Source: Anodontia alba (taxonomy: Eukaryota > Mollusca > Bivalvia > Lucinida > Lucinidae). Taken from it: a DNA stretch of 64,000 nucleotides. The stretch is taken from the NCBI GenBank assembly GCA_964016985.1, contig OZ024825.1, positions 1,126,501 through 1,190,500 on the forward strand. Direction: 5' to 3'. The notes under the pieces are model-generated. The model was not told the DNA's origin. It made no database searches and saw only the letters and a list, made by a program, of their open reading frames with translations. Below are positions 1-10,249 of the stretch, one piece after another; position 1 is the stretch's first letter, and every line of letters begins with the position of its first letter. Made by a program: the position numbers and the translations under genes.

Positions 1-450
1 TAATTCTAGTCACACCAGTTTCTTAATTCGGAATAAGAAGTCGACATAGTAAAGTGTTTGAAGATATCAAAATGGAAAATTATCAAAACAACGCAGACAA
101 TATAAAACAAATGTGGTGATGCTTCTATTGTATGTATTGTGATGTTAGACCATCATGTATATATTGTGATGTTAGACCATCAGAAACTAGCTTGAAACAC
201 CATGAAACATCCTGATAAAGCCCGTGCCATGCTGTTGGAGAATTTAAGGATTATATCAGAGCATAGACGGCGCTCCATGACCATTGAACAACTCAGGTAA
301 TGGAAGTTTTTGTTGTTCTTTATTTTTAAACAGCACCGTAAATACCATAAACCTCTCCTACCTGAGTATCTATAGTGGACTCTACTATCTTAGAGTCTGG
401 TCAGAACCATTGTTCCAAATATGGGTCTAGGTCAAAAATCAGAACAGACT
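1..450. other. Non-coding AT-rich sequence
   Basis: No gene is visible. A short direct repeat of about 27 bp (TATTGTGATGTTAGACCATC) occurs twice in tandem near 135-183; otherwise nothing is recognised. Confidence 0.6.
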
Positions 451-451
451 G

Positions 452-522
452 GCAAACAGTGTAGATCCTGATGAGACGGCTCATTATGAGCCGTCTCATC
501 AGGATCTACGCTATTTCCAAAA
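452..522. mobile_element. Family C hairpin repeat, copy 1
   Basis: A near-perfect palindrome: GCAAACAGTGTAGATCCTGA and GAGACGGCTCAT, then the mirror image ending GGATCTACGC. The same 65-75 bp hairpin recurs at about a dozen places in the window, mostly with arms reading GCAAACAGTGTAGA...TCTACACTGTTTGC, so it is a dispersed fold-back element rather than a terminator. Confidence 0.75.
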
Positions 523-529
523 CTTTGTT

Positions 530-960
530 TCGGTCTGCAGGGCTGAAAGCATTAAATAAAGGTAACTAGCTCCTTACCATACGTGTCCCAAAATTTGAAC
601 AAGTCCGCTTTACAACTTATTATTGTGTCGTTAATTGCTGGAGAGGTCGCCAACATTGTATCTGCGACGTCTGATCTGGGTCCGCATTGATTTCTCAGGC
701 TCATCTGTTCCAATACTTAGATTATCAGGGTAATGAAACAGGAATAGTGCAAATCTTTATGAGATCGTCACACCAGGATCTACAATGTTTGTCATTCTTA
801 TTTTTGTTTTTGACTGGGACTCCAATTTGGAACACTGGATCTGTTCGAAGCCTACGTCAAAAACTCCCCCACACTATATATTGGAAGATTTTCAAATCGA
901 TTTTAGGTTTGTCATGCTACATGGTGTAGATATTCCTATAGAAAAAATGGTTGAACTATT
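530..960. other. Non-coding, nothing recognised
   Basis: Open frames here (687-929, 785-1063) lack start context, conserved motifs or splice logic and run into the next hairpin copy; they are not supported as genes. Confidence 0.5.
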
Positions 961-1029
961 TGCAAACTGTGGAGACCCTCATCAGACGCCGCGTTCGGCG
1001 GCGTCTGATCTGGGTCTGCACTGTTTGCC
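961..1029. mobile_element. Family C hairpin repeat, copy 2
   Basis: Arms TGCAAACTGTGGAGACC and GGTCTGCACTGTTTGCC enclose a GC-rich inner stem, CAGACGCCGC/GCGGCGTCTG. This subtype (GACGCC inner stem) differs from copy 1 (GACGGC inner stem). Confidence 0.75.
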
Positions 1030-1203
1030 AAATACCCTTTTAGGGGTTTCCAGGCTAGAATAGGATAAAGTGCTGGCTAAATTACTGACAGTACAGACCA
1101 TGATTAAACTGCTCCTATAGATTTGGTTTGTCTGGCGTGGCTGTCAAAACATTTAGAGCAGATACTATGAATAGTACAGAATAGATCGCTGGAGTAAAGT
1201 AAA

Positions 1204-1460
1204 TTAGACTAAATGGCTAGAATCTAAGTTGTCTGCACTCTTAACCCCATTCATCCCTGAAATGGACTTCCCCATCCTTGAATTTAGAAATGTCCATTTA
1301 TGCAAAAAAAAAGGTTTCAGTCTAAAATTGAAACCTGAATGGCAAGCAGTGTAGTTCTTGATGTGACGGCTCCTAGAGTCGCTCATCTAGATCTACACTG
1401 TTTGCACAGGTATCCGTTTGGGTTTGCCGGACTGGAAGTGTTAAATACTACATGCATGAA
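1204..1460. mobile_element. Family C element, copy 3 with flanking arms
   Basis: The inner hairpin lies at about 1341-1406 (GCAAGCAGTGTAGTTC ... GATCTACACTGTTTGC). On the left, CCCCATTCATCCCTGAAATG and AGAAATGTCCATTTATG resemble the outer arm of the longer copy at 2283-2510, so the mobile unit is probably about 200 bp and the hairpin is its core. The 60-codon minus-strand frame here is a shadow. Confidence 0.6.
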
Positions 1461-1922
1461 TAAAGGTTGATAGACTATAATAAATCATTATTTTAAGTTC
1501 ATCTCATCTAGACCACCACATTTCCCAATAACATATAGTGAAAACTGGCGTACGTAGGGTCTACATTATTAGGCGAACTTTTGCGATTAACTTGCTTTTA
1601 ACCAAATTTAGATTTGCTTATTATAAATGCAGAACACACATTGTATAAATTTAATTTAATGGGTTAAATAATCAAATTTCCCTCATTATTTGACTTTTAT
1701 GAAGTGATAAGCCATAGATTAGAAGAGCATCTGTAATAAACAGATGTAATAACCTAATGGAATGCTTTGTGTTTGAAGTTTTCCTCTTTGAAGCCTTCTC
1801 GTTTTCAGTATCCTTTTGTCCTACTTTCCATAATTTTTGACACGTTTGACCGAGACATATTAAGCATATATATGTGTCTGTTTTTTAACTCTTTCAATCC
1901 CGAATACTAAAGCATATACGTT

Positions 1923-2060
1923 TGCAAACAGTGTAGAACCAGATGAGATGATTTAATCAGGATCTATAAGGTTTGCCATTCGGTTTTGGATTTGTGAATG
2001 ACACCCCTATCTGCAACAATGGATATGTCCAAAATCAAGGATAGAAGAGTCTACTACAGA
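1923..2060. mobile_element. Family C element, copy 4, degenerate
   Basis: TTGCAAACAGTGTAGAACC and GGATCTATAAGGTTTGCC are the arms, with a short loop. The right flank (GGATATGTCCAAAATCAAGG, GAAGAGTCTACTACAGAAAC) matches the outer arm seen beside copies at 2.3 kb and 60.0 kb. Confidence 0.6.
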
Positions 2061-2084
2061 AACTCAGGGGTGAAATGGTAATGG

Positions 2085-2280
2085 AGATTGTATAAGCTTT
2101 TAGTGAAGGCATCTCCCTGAAAATGGTTTTGTCTCCCTTTTCAGAGCGTAATTATTTTCATTTTAGAGCAGAACCCGCTTTTTAGAAAGGGTTTGACGTT
2201 CAGGAAAATAGACTGAAAGTTACAGAAGTTGTCTCCCTGATTAAAATGGTGACAATCCACTAAGTGTATCCAGTTCTCTT
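2085..2280. repeat. Dispersed hairpin repeat with TCTCCCT arms
   Basis: Segments such as CATCTCCCTGAAAATGG and TTAGAGCAGAACCCGCTTTT resemble others at 15.2-15.4, 19.3-19.5, 36.4-36.6, 48.1-48.26 and 57.1-57.2 kb, where an AAAAGGGGTCTACTCTAAAAG-type arm is followed by its complement. A low-copy fold-back repeat family; function unknown. Confidence 0.4.
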
Positions 2281-2282
2281 AT

Positions 2283-2510
2283 CCCTTTCACCCCTACATT
2301 TATGAACTAGACTCTTCCGTCTTTGAATTTGGATATGTCCATTGTTGCTGATAGGGAATTTAATCTAAAATGAAAATGATAATAAGCAAACAGTGTAGAT
2401 CCAGATGAGACGGCTCATACGAGCCGTCTCATCTGGATCTACACTTTTTGCATATGTAATTGTTTTAATCAAGGATAGAAAGGAGTACCATAATCATTCA
2501 CGCATGTCAT
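2283..2510. mobile_element. Family C element, copy 5, best full-length copy
   Basis: The core hairpin spans 2386-2451 (GCAAACAGTGTAGATCCAGA, GACGGCTCATACGAGCCGTC, then the mirror image). Outer segments TATCCCTTTCACCCCT, ACTAGACTCTTCCGTCTTTG on the left and ATCAAGGATAGAAAGGAG, CATTCACGCATG on the right are partly complementary, suggesting a MITE of about 225 bp with decayed terminal inverted repeats around a perfect inner hairpin. No coding capacity. Confidence 0.6.
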
Positions 2511-2605
2511 AGTTTCATCATTTCGCATGTATCTGTACTGTATATATGGGTCCAACGGGAGCATTCAGACGATATTTCTTTGTTTTTTTGTTATTCGTGC
2601 ATCAA

Positions 2606-2608
<3 letters not shown>

Positions 2609-2700
<92 letters not shown>
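2609..2700. repeat. (AT)46 microsatellite
   Basis: Uninterrupted AT dinucleotide run of 92 bp. Self-complementary on both strands, hence prone to cruciform extrusion. The TYIYIYI-type open frames over it are repeat artefacts. Confidence 0.97.
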
Positions 2701-2702
<2 letters not shown>

Positions 2703-2912
2703 TGGGATAATCACTAGAGTTGTTTTGGCACAGTCTACATATGCCTGCATCATCAAGAACTTGCCGATTCTGAGTTAAAGACACGACGCTTTTTCAACCA
2801 CAGACTTTTTTATATTCCTTATTCCTCTACGAAAACATAGTTTGGGAAAGGATTTAAGCGCGGTGATTCCGATGATGATGCACAATATACGTTTTCATAG
2901 AGAAATGCGCGA

Positions 2913-2935
2913 GCGCGCGCGCGCGCGCGCGCGCG

Positions 2936-2998
<63 letters not shown>
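2913..2998. repeat. (GC)n(AC)n compound microsatellite, Z-DNA-prone
   Basis: About 16 GC dinucleotides run directly into 27 AC dinucleotides with no interruption: 86 bp of alternating purine-pyrimidine, the classical Z-DNA-forming pattern. Open frames on both strands here are artefacts. Confidence 0.95.
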
Positions 2999-2999
<1 letters not shown>

Positions 3000-3129
3000 A
3001 TATAGTAAAAAACAAATTATGGATATGTTTACATTATTTAGCGGATTTTCGTACTTTTACAGTTTTTAAACCAGCGTTTTTATTTGTTTATTACCGTAAT
3101 AATCCGAAGAACTGAGACATATAGGCCTT

Positions 3130-3198
3130 TGCTAACAGTGTAGACCCAGATCAGACGCCGCAGAACGCGGCATCAGATCAGGGCCTACGCTGTTTGCC
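3130..3198. mobile_element. Family C hairpin repeat, copy 6
   Basis: GCTAACAGTGTAGACCC, CAGATCAGACGCCGC and GCGGCATCAGATCAGGGCC form the arms; GACGCC subtype as at 961 and 6757. Confidence 0.7.
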
Positions 3199-3405
3199 AT
3201 ACATAGAGCAATATTTTAGACTCATCGAGAGTAGTAGACTGGACTATTGCGAATTTTAGGACACGTATGGTAAGTAGATATGGTGCCCCGATACTTAGGG
3301 TAAATACGGTAATTTATAGCAACCCCTCTCATTGCATAATCGGTCTTACTATGCTTAATACTTAACAGTTCCTCATTTCCCATATTATTTGGTGAAATTG
3401 CTATG

Positions 3406-3694
3406 CATCACGAAAACATGCCTATATGCTTTTGACCCCCTTAAACCCACCATTATATAGTAAAACTGGGGTTTACAGGGGTATACATTATTTTTCTTAT
3501 TTCTGCTCAAAACATAGATTGTGGGTACTCGTTAGAACCGCCTCGTCGATGCGGTTCTAACGAGTACCCACAATCCATGTTTTGAGCAGAAATATGAAAA
3601 TATCAGGGTTTTTTTTATCTAAAAAAATCATTTTTTGGTGGTAAAAATTTCAGTATATATTTGAATAATAATATATTTGAATAATTTCGTAATG
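3406..3694 (-). mobile_element. Family A MITE, copy 1
   Basis: Reads, in reverse orientation, as the consensus family-A element: terminal CATCACGAAAACATGCCTAT, then ACCCCCTTAAACCC, a second small hairpin around TATATAGTAAAACTGGGGTT, then the central palindrome (TTGTGGGTACTCGTTAGAAC, CGCCTCG, mirror image) and an AT-rich right side ending TTTCGTAATG. The right end is expanded by an extra TATTTGAATAAT. About 289 bp, no coding capacity; a non-autonomous element whose transposase family I cannot name. Confidence 0.85.
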
Positions 3695-3744
3695 GTTAAC
3701 ATACTTTAGATGAGATGGATCCGACTAAATATTTTGTTATTATT

Positions 3745-3840
3745 TCTACACAAACAATATATGCTGCTGGTACTCATTAGAAGCGCCTCGATGAGGCCCT
3801 CCTAATGAACACCCACAACATGTTTTAATAGACAAATGTG
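3745..3840. repeat. Hairpin-core repeat without family-A ends
   Basis: GGTACTCATTAGAAGCGCCT, then GATGAGGCCCTCCTAATGAA and CACCCACAACATG form an imperfect hairpin of the same core type as family A, but the flanks do not match family-A ends. A degenerate member of another family sharing the core. Confidence 0.6.
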
Positions 3841-4105
3841 AAAATTACTGAATATTTAAACAAAAGTCTAATGTAGAGCTATGGCTGTATGGTATACATT
3901 TCACATAGATGTGTTAACATAATATTCCCCAAAGACCGTTGTTGTGTACATCGTCATCTTCATTTCCGTAGTACGCACCTACAGTACCGTTTTTTACCCT
4001 AAATATTTGGATACCTTTACTTCTTATCGTACATGCTCTACAATGTTAACAAGTCCATTTGAGTGCCAGTTAATATGTTTATTATATACATGTAGCTCTA
4101 TGAGT

Positions 4106-4174
4106 GCCAAACAGCGTAGACCTTGATCAGATTCTGCATACTGTGGCGTCTCATCTCGGCCTACACAGTTTACT
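4106..4174. mobile_element. Family C hairpin repeat, copy 7
   Basis: GCCAAACAGCGTAGACC and GGCCTACACAGTTTACTC are the arms; the inner stem is degenerate. The 104-codon frame beginning here is not supported as a gene. Confidence 0.6.
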
Positions 4175-4670
4175 CAGGCCTGAAGTCCGAATACTTAGAG
4201 TATATACGGTAATCAATGAATGCTTGCTTCGAAATGCAATTCCTTGCTTTGTAATCAATCTGCACATAAAAGAATTAATTATACACGATCATACGATTAT
4301 TCTACCTCTTTTGTCGCGTCAAAAAAATTATATGTTGTCGTCGGGCGTATATGCGTGTACGCACGTCCGTGTCCTTCGCTGTCCTCTTACATGGTCATTC
4401 GATAGTTTCATTACCTAAACAAGTTGTAATTTGCATCCTTATGTTTCCCCATGATACATGGTAAAACAGGGGTATGTGAGAGTTACATTATTTGGCAGAT
4501 TTTCAAAATTTGGCAAACTATATACATGTACCAGTTAGCTTTTCTAGTTGCTGGTTACTTTTAGCACTATCTTTTTACGTCATAAATGTGAGTTAGATCG
4601 TCCTCATTCCCAATATTATATAGTGAAATTTCATGGCTAACATAGCTCTTGTTAAGAATGGCATTATGAT

Positions 4671-4890
4671 TTCGTATTCCTCCATAACACCATATGTTGT
4701 AGGTACCTAGCTAGTATTCTTTATAAATCTACAGCGGGCCGTTATCGGCCCGTCAGATACTCTTACGGGCCGATAATGGCCCGCTATAGATTTATGTAGA
4801 ATGCTTACTGGGTACACACTAGAGGCGTCTCTCAAAGTGCTACTAATCAGTACCTACAATATGTGTTTTGTGGAGGATAAGAATAACAAA
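4671..4890. mobile_element. Hairpin-core element split by a fold-back insertion
   Basis: The left arm (TATTCCTCCATAACACC, ATATGTTGTAGGTA) and right arm (CAGTACCTACAATATGTG, TTTTGTGGAGGATAAGAATA) are complementary and belong to the hairpin-core class. They are interrupted by the fold-back element at 4706-4812. The right inner arm reads CACTAGAGGCGTCTCTCAAA, a decayed form of the TAGAAGCGCCTC core. Confidence 0.65.
4706..4812. mobile_element. Family F fold-back element nested in a hairpin
   Basis: Two arms of about 45-50 bp: CATAAATCTATAGCGGGC and GTTATCGGCCCGT types around a short loop (CAGATACTCT), with outer ends CCTAG/CTGGG. Flanked by TA on both sides. A second copy, 9187-9293, shares arms and loop layout. 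Confidence 0.8.
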
Positions 4891-5193
4891 CACATTTGGT
4901 TAAAAATAGGCTTATCTAGAGTATAAATATAGACGCAAAGAGAATACGGAGGTCAAAGGACTTGATATGACCGCGCGATATGACTGCCTGACCAAATTAA
5001 TCTCCTGCATGTTCTCTGGAAAGTTTAGGGAGGCAATCGTGCAGTTGTTAGCGAAAATATCAGTAATAATAAGCAAGTAAATCAACAATTCTAACACAGT
5101 GCGCAAGGGTAAAACTAAAACTGTGTTTTATTATGCAACGAAGTCACTGGGCGGAAGAACCCGACGCAGAAACCGCTATTTTATGGCATTTCA

Positions 5194-5372
5194 TGACGTC
5201 ATTGGTCGTTTTCGTAACGTTAGAAGGTGTAACGTCGTTTCCTCACATCTGATACGTTATAAAAACAGTTAAATGCATGAGTTACAGTCATAGCAGTTGG
5301 TGTAATTCCTTTAAACAATAGCAGAAGGCTTTGAAAATCTGAAGAAAACAACAACATTTTCTTTGGCATTTA
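5194..5372 (+). promoter_or_regulatory. Candidate core promoter and non-coding first exon
   Basis: A full cAMP-response-element consensus TGACGTCA lies at 5194-5201, overlapping an inverted CCAAT box (ATTGG, 5201-5205). A TATA-like TTATAAAAA follows at 5258-5266. About 30 bp further is GTTACAGTCATAGCAG, a possible initiator. Downstream TTTGGCATTTA runs into GTGAGT at 5373, a strong splice-donor core. The order and spacing fit an animal RNA polymerase II promoter with a short untranslated first exon of about 85 bp. No coding exon can be attached, so this is inference from motif layout. Confidence 0.35.
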
Positions 5373-5411
5373 GTGAGTTAGGATCGAACTAACTCAAGTG
5401 CGTGATTTGTT

Positions 5412-5523
5412 GAGTAATAAATCACAATTCGCCGGTCAGTTGTAAGTAGATTAATCACTTGCGTTAGGCGCTCGTAATTTGATTCTATTTTATAACTGAC
5501 CTCAAAACTGTGATTTATTACTC
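5412..5523. repeat. Inverted repeat (GAGTAATAAATCACA)
   Basis: A perfect 15-bp inverted repeat: GAGTAATAAATCACA at 5412-5426 and TGTGATTTATTACTC at 5509-5523, with GGTCAGTT and AACTGACC further in. Probably a small fold-back element; single copy in this window. Confidence 0.7.
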
Positions 5524-5613
5524 AGAAAAGGGAACAAATTCTCTTCTTTTAGAATAGAGAGTTACCTCCCTTGAATGTATATCCATTCTCTTTAAGTTGT
5601 CAGATATTAAATA

Positions 5614-5951
5614 CAGTCGACTCTCGTTATCTCGAATTCCAAGGAACTCACTGAAACACTTCGAGATATCCGTAATTCGACATAACAGAGTTGAGAGAGT
5701 GAGGAAACAATAAACTGAACAACCACATTTAACGAATGACTATGTAATTTGTCTCCTGAAGTTAGAAATATATATATAAAATACTGTGGAAAAGAGGAGA
5801 AATTGCTCCTACCTTAGGAGCAATTTCTCCTCTTTTCCACATTATTTTGTTACCTGTTGTCATAGTTGCATGTTAAAACAGGGACCGGATTTTCACTTCG
5901 AGATAAGCGGTAATTCGAAATAAGCGAGTTCGAGATAACGAAGTTCGACTG
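5614..5951 (-). mobile_element. Family T MITE, copy 1 (Tc1/mariner-type ends)
   Basis: Ends CAGTCGACTCTCGTTATCTC and GAGATAACGAAGTTCGACTG are inverted repeats, flanked by TA on each side (5612-5613, 5952-5953). In the centre (5786-5840) is a long stem GTGGAAAAGAGGAGAAATTG and CTCC, loop TACCTTA, then the mirror image. TA target duplication plus CAGT ends is the hallmark of Tc1/mariner-mobilised MITEs. Two more copies are at 20402 and 46412 in opposite orientation. Confidence 0.85.
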
Positions 5952-6149
5952 TATAAGTAAAGTAAGTGGTTCTTGTTATAACATAACAAAACTGGTAACA
6001 TAACTGTTTAGACTGCTTAACTCTTCTTTAGGACACAGCATATACGAGCTTAAAACTTATACATAAATAAGAACCTTTATACTTATTGCTTAAGCAAACG
6101 ATAATGTAGACGAGTAACATAAAATGGCATTAGTAAAGTAAATTTAACA

Positions 6150-6418
6150 CATCACAAAAACATTCCTATTCAAATATATTGAAAATTTTATCACCAAAAA
6201 ATAAAAATTTTCAGATAAAAAAACCTGATATTTTTTATACTTCTGCTCAAAACATAGATTGTGGGTACTCGTTAGCACCGCGTCGTTCTAACGAGTATCC
6301 ACAATCTATGTTTTGAGCAGAAATAAGAAAAATAACGCATACCCCTGTAAACCCCAGTTTTACTATATAAAAGTGGGGTTTAAGGGGGTCAAAATTTTAT
6401 AGGCATGTTTTCGTGATG
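6150..6418 (+). mobile_element. Family A MITE, copy 2
   Basis: Left end CATCACAAAAACATTCCTAT, right end ATAGGCATGTTTTCGTGATG. The hairpin has lost a few bases of the inner left arm (GTTAGCACCGCGTCGTTCTA). Includes the secondary hairpin around TTACTATATAAAAGTGGGG. Confidence 0.85.
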
Positions 6419-6429
6419 AGTTCTTGCTA

Positions 6430-6850
6430 TTAACCCATTTATGCCTAGTGCATTTTTCTACCTTGCTCTTTGGAAAGGTCCGTTTCCAATATAAGGGCTA
6501 TCTCATTTGTTTCAGTATTTTCATATGTTATAGAAATTCCCGTATTTAATGCATACAGTATAAACTTAAAGTAGATTAAATAGACAGATAACCAACATAA
6601 GTAAAGTTAGCTTGATAGTTCTTGCTATTTCCCCCATTTATGCCGAATGGATTCTTCTACCCTAACTCTTTTGACCGGTCTATTTCCAGTAAAGGGTGTC
6701 TGGTTAGTTTTATTTTTTTATTATTACCTTGTTTTACAGAAATTCCTGTACTAAACGCAAACAATGTAGACCCTGATCAGACGCCGCGTTCTGCGGCGTC
6801 TGAACCATGTCTACACTTTTTGCTAATGTCTCTTTTATGAGACACAAGGC
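6430..6850. mobile_element. Family C element, copy 8, with flanking arms
   Basis: The inner hairpin is at 6757-6823 (GCAAACAATGTAGACCCTGA, CAGACGCCGC/GCGGCGTCTG). Upstream, CATTTATGCCTAGTGCATTT, TCTACCTTGCTC and a second ATTTATGCCGAATGGATTC, TCTACCCTAACTC are two versions of the left outer arm, so two elements appear to overlap or be partly duplicated. Confidence 0.55.
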
Positions 6851-6879
6851 ATGAAAGAGTTAACTCATGAATACCTAAT

Positions 6880-8340
6880 GGACTCTTCTACCTCTCTCTT
6901 TGGAGCTTAGAGCTCGGACTACGTTTTCTCTCTTCAGAATCGAAAGAGGGTCGATCTTCTCTACAACGTTGACCTTATTATACCACAAAGATCAATCTAA
7001 TAAACAAACAGATTCTTTTCTGACCATGAGAAGTCTCATTTGTGGCCACAATCTTCACAAATGACATAAAGTGGTCCCACCAGATAAAAAGGTTCTAACG
7101 GTCATGTGCTGATAGCGAACACTTAGATAAATATGTGCATGCATTCTTTCGCAGTCTGCTTGTAGAAATATTGAATATTTGTAGAATGTGGCAGCGAATA
7201 GAAATACCCTTTTGAGACGATTTTAATCAGTTTTTTTGCGCATGCTCAAAAGACACCTTTTGGCCTGACGAGGCTATTGTATTTTCGTCTTTGGTCCAAA
7301 CAATGTTGTTAATGACATGCTTCCGGTAACATAGACAATATCAACCGGATCATGCGAAAAAGATGCATTTTAGCATATGCGCAGAACGAAAACGAAGGTT
7401 CAGCCTGCTTGTCCACGCAGTATGATCAGAGCTTCGCTATCCGCTTACAGAACCATGCCAGCCGCAACGTGTGAAAACGTACGTTCTGATATATGCGCCC
7501 AAAGATGACTCAAATTAGCCTGACTCCGAGCAGTCTGATCACAGTCTTCATTGTCCGCATGAGGAAATTGCATCATTGACTATCCAAAATGCGTCAATGA
7601 AGATTCTGACCAGACTGCACGCATGTGCAGGCTGATCTGAATCTTCACTTGGCGCACATATCTAAGGTACGTTTTCTGACATTTCGGCTCATGAGACTCT
7701 GTACACTGCATGAAAGAAAACCTAAGGCTTGGATGATAGTGCGGGGACACACAGGCTGATCTAGGTTTTCTTTGTATGTTTATACCTGAAGACATATTTT
7801 CGCCAGACTCGGCGCATACGATAAATTGGTAGCATTAGACTAAGACAAATTGAATTTGTCAAAGGTTCCCCCATAAGGACAAAAAACCTGACTTCAGGCA
7901 TATTTGAACAGCACAGATCCAGACAAAACAACACAAATGTAGAATCTGTTTCTTGCACATATATTTAACAAAGCTCGTGTTGAGATCTTGTAGATTTAAC
8001 CTCGAACTGTCTCGAGGAAACTGAGCGTAGCCGGTGTGGGGCCTCAGTATATCTCATACTCGAAAGTTGGTCTGTTGCTTATACAGGGCTGTAGAAATAA
8101 TTCCAAATCAATAATGTTATAGTAACATATAGTTCCGAAAATGTCATTACGGACGTTTCAATTCCGAAGACAATTATTATGGTAAGCTACCTTTCATAAT
8201 TGAGCCTCGGCATGGAAAAAGGGCCTTTATAGCATATGCGAACAACAAACCTTAAGGCTAGCTTGCGCATCCGCACAGTCTCGCCAGAACCTGTGCTGTT
8301 CGCTCACATAAGCAGTAGGCCCTGGGACAATTTGAGACAA
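6880..8340. other. Non-coding with degenerate D-like segments
   Basis: Between 7380 and 7780 there are several GCAGAACGAAAACGAAGG-, CAGTATGATCAGAGCTTCGC- and GTCTGATCACAG-type phrases alternating between strands, related to family D (45.4 and 60.7 kb) but too decayed to delimit. The minus-strand frames 7580-7795 and 7761-7958 lie across these and are not supported as genes. Confidence 0.4.
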
Positions 8341-8341
8341 A

Positions 8342-8624
8342 CATTACGAAAACACGCCTATTCAAATATATTGAAAATTTCACCACCAAAAACTGATTTT
8401 TTTTTCAAGTTAAAAAAACTCTGATATTTTTCATATTAATGCTCCAAACATATATTGTGGGTACTCGTTAGAACCGCCTCGCCGAGGCGGTTCTAACGAG
8501 TACCCACAATCTATGTTTTTTAGCAGAAATAAGAAAAATAATATAGACCCCTGTAAACCCCAGTTTTACTATATGAAAGTGAGGTTTAAGGGGGTCAAAA
8601 TTATATAGGTATGTTTTCGTGATG
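8342..8624 (+). mobile_element. Family A MITE, copy 3
   Basis: Near-consensus: CATTACGAAAACACGCCTAT left, ATAGGTATGTTTTCGTGATG right, and an essentially perfect central palindrome (GAACCGCCTCGCCGAGGCGG). About 283 bp. Confidence 0.9.
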
Positions 8625-8639
8625 GAACTAGGGACGTGG

Positions 8640-9180
8640 CCTTGCTAAGTGACCAGGCATATACACTGAAAGGTTGCTTCGATAGGAAACGCCTAACGAT
8701 CTTTTTCTCGCGGCGTGCTTGATCACATTTTATATTTAATTGGTTTATAGGCTACCCGATTATGCCTATGACTTGACTCTCACAATCATGCTTCTACTTT
8801 AGTGTTAAACTTTTGCACTCTCTGAGCAAATTCAGCAGATCACAAATCGAAAGTTTTGATTTTAAGTTTCGTACAAATTGTTTCCTAATGATGCTAAGCG
8901 TTAAAGTTGGATTGTTATATACATTTGTTTATCCGTATAATGTCCTGAAGATAAAGAGACCTTACTTAATGAACAAACACGTGCTGTGAGAAACTGGCAT
9001 GTGAACATGTAAATTGGGTACCATGTTAGGTTTCCTTATCAGCATACGAATACACCTCTTTTAATTGTCATTCTACCAGCTGAAGGTCCAGACCTTTAGC
9101 ATCATTTCAAGAAAAGGGTTATGGACACAAAGAAGGAGTAGATTCACACGGATTCAATCTGTCTGGGATGCAGTCTTACG
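8640..9180. other. Non-coding, nothing recognised
   Basis: AT-rich sequence without conserved frame, repeat match or RNA gene that I can identify. Confidence 0.5.
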
Positions 9181-9186
9181 AATCAA

Positions 9187-9293
9187 CCCAGCTAGCATTC
9201 TTCATAAATCTATAGCGGGCCGTTATCGGCCCGTCAGCTACCCTGACGGGCCGATAACGGCCCACTATAGATTTATGAAGAATGCTCACTGGG
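9187..9293. mobile_element. Family F fold-back element, copy 2
   Basis: CCCAGCTAGCATTCTTCATA and AATCTATAGCGGGCCG continue into a ~50-bp arm, loop GCTACCC, then the mirror image ending GAATGCTCACTGGG. Essentially one palindrome; same family as 4706-4812. The 96-codon frame spanning it is an artefact. Confidence 0.85.
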
Positions 9294-9377
9294 AAGGATA
9301 TTTGAGATCGTTATTTTCCGTGCACGCCCTCGTTATTTTCCTTGTACGCCCTTAGTTCATGCAAGAGATGTTATAAC

Positions 9378-9500
9378 ACAGCAGGTACATGACGTATATA
9401 TACAACATCACATCAACATCGATGAAACGACGTATAATATCATGACGTTGCATCGACGTTGATGCGACGTTGTCTCGAAGTTGTTGTCCGATGGGAATCC
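9378..9500. mobile_element. Degenerate CCCAGC-type fold-back
   Basis: CAGCAGGTACATGACG, ACAACATCACATCAACATCG and CATGACGTTGCATCGACGTT resemble the cleaner copy at 14032-14130, with decay of the left arm. Confidence 0.55.
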
Positions 9501-10200
9501 ACGATACAAGGCTTGTGTTTGCATTTCTTTTGTGTGTTCAGGTTTCCAAAAGAGAATTTGAGGTAATGTCATATGCCTCTAGTAGGTTATGCTACAATGA
9601 CTATGATGCTTACATTAATGATTCATCTTTGAATATTGAATAAGTATATACATGTATTTCGTATGATTTCTAATGAAGAAGTGTTATCTACGCTAAATCT
9701 AAATTGTCAAAGGTAGGTTTTTGTAAGGATGTGTTCACCATTTTCAAATGTGGGAATAGTAATTAGCATGCTTTATTTAAGTTACGGTGTTCGCAATATA
9801 ACATGCAAAGACAAATTGTTGGGAAACACAATTAAGAATTCACGTACAGCCTTTAGTAACGCACACTATTAATATTACAATCTGTAATTACTTGCTGTAT
9901 TTACACTTGTTCAAGGCCAATCTATTTATTAACTGCCTTTACGTTATTGATTTCTTACGTTACGTAATTTAAATCAGTTGTAATCTTGTTTTGGTTGCAT
10001 ATAGCGCATTCATAGTCGTGACATCATTCAAAGTCGTAACTAGGCAATAAATAAATATGTTGATACACATAAACGGCCACAATTATGAACATAGCCGTCC
10101 CGGGGCACGAACATGAACCGACATCACAAAATGGCACTCAAACGAAAAACAATGAACAACTATGCAAATGATATTACCAAGGAGAGGCTACAATCACGAA
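9500..10200. other. Non-coding, nothing recognised
   Basis: AT-rich sequence with no supported gene, RNA or repeat. Confidence 0.5.
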
Positions 10201-10249
10201 GCGCAGCTTTCTAGAGGCACTGACAGACACATACATGAGGAACAAACAA

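Noticed and set aside
452..522. Rho-independent terminator or regulatory stem-loop
   Set aside because: The same hairpin recurs about a dozen times with conserved arms, so it is a dispersed element; the genome is not bacterial.
2527..3069. Open frames rich in Tyr-Ile or Thr-His/Arg-Ala dipeptides
   Set aside because: They translate (AT)n, (GC)n and (AC)n tracts.
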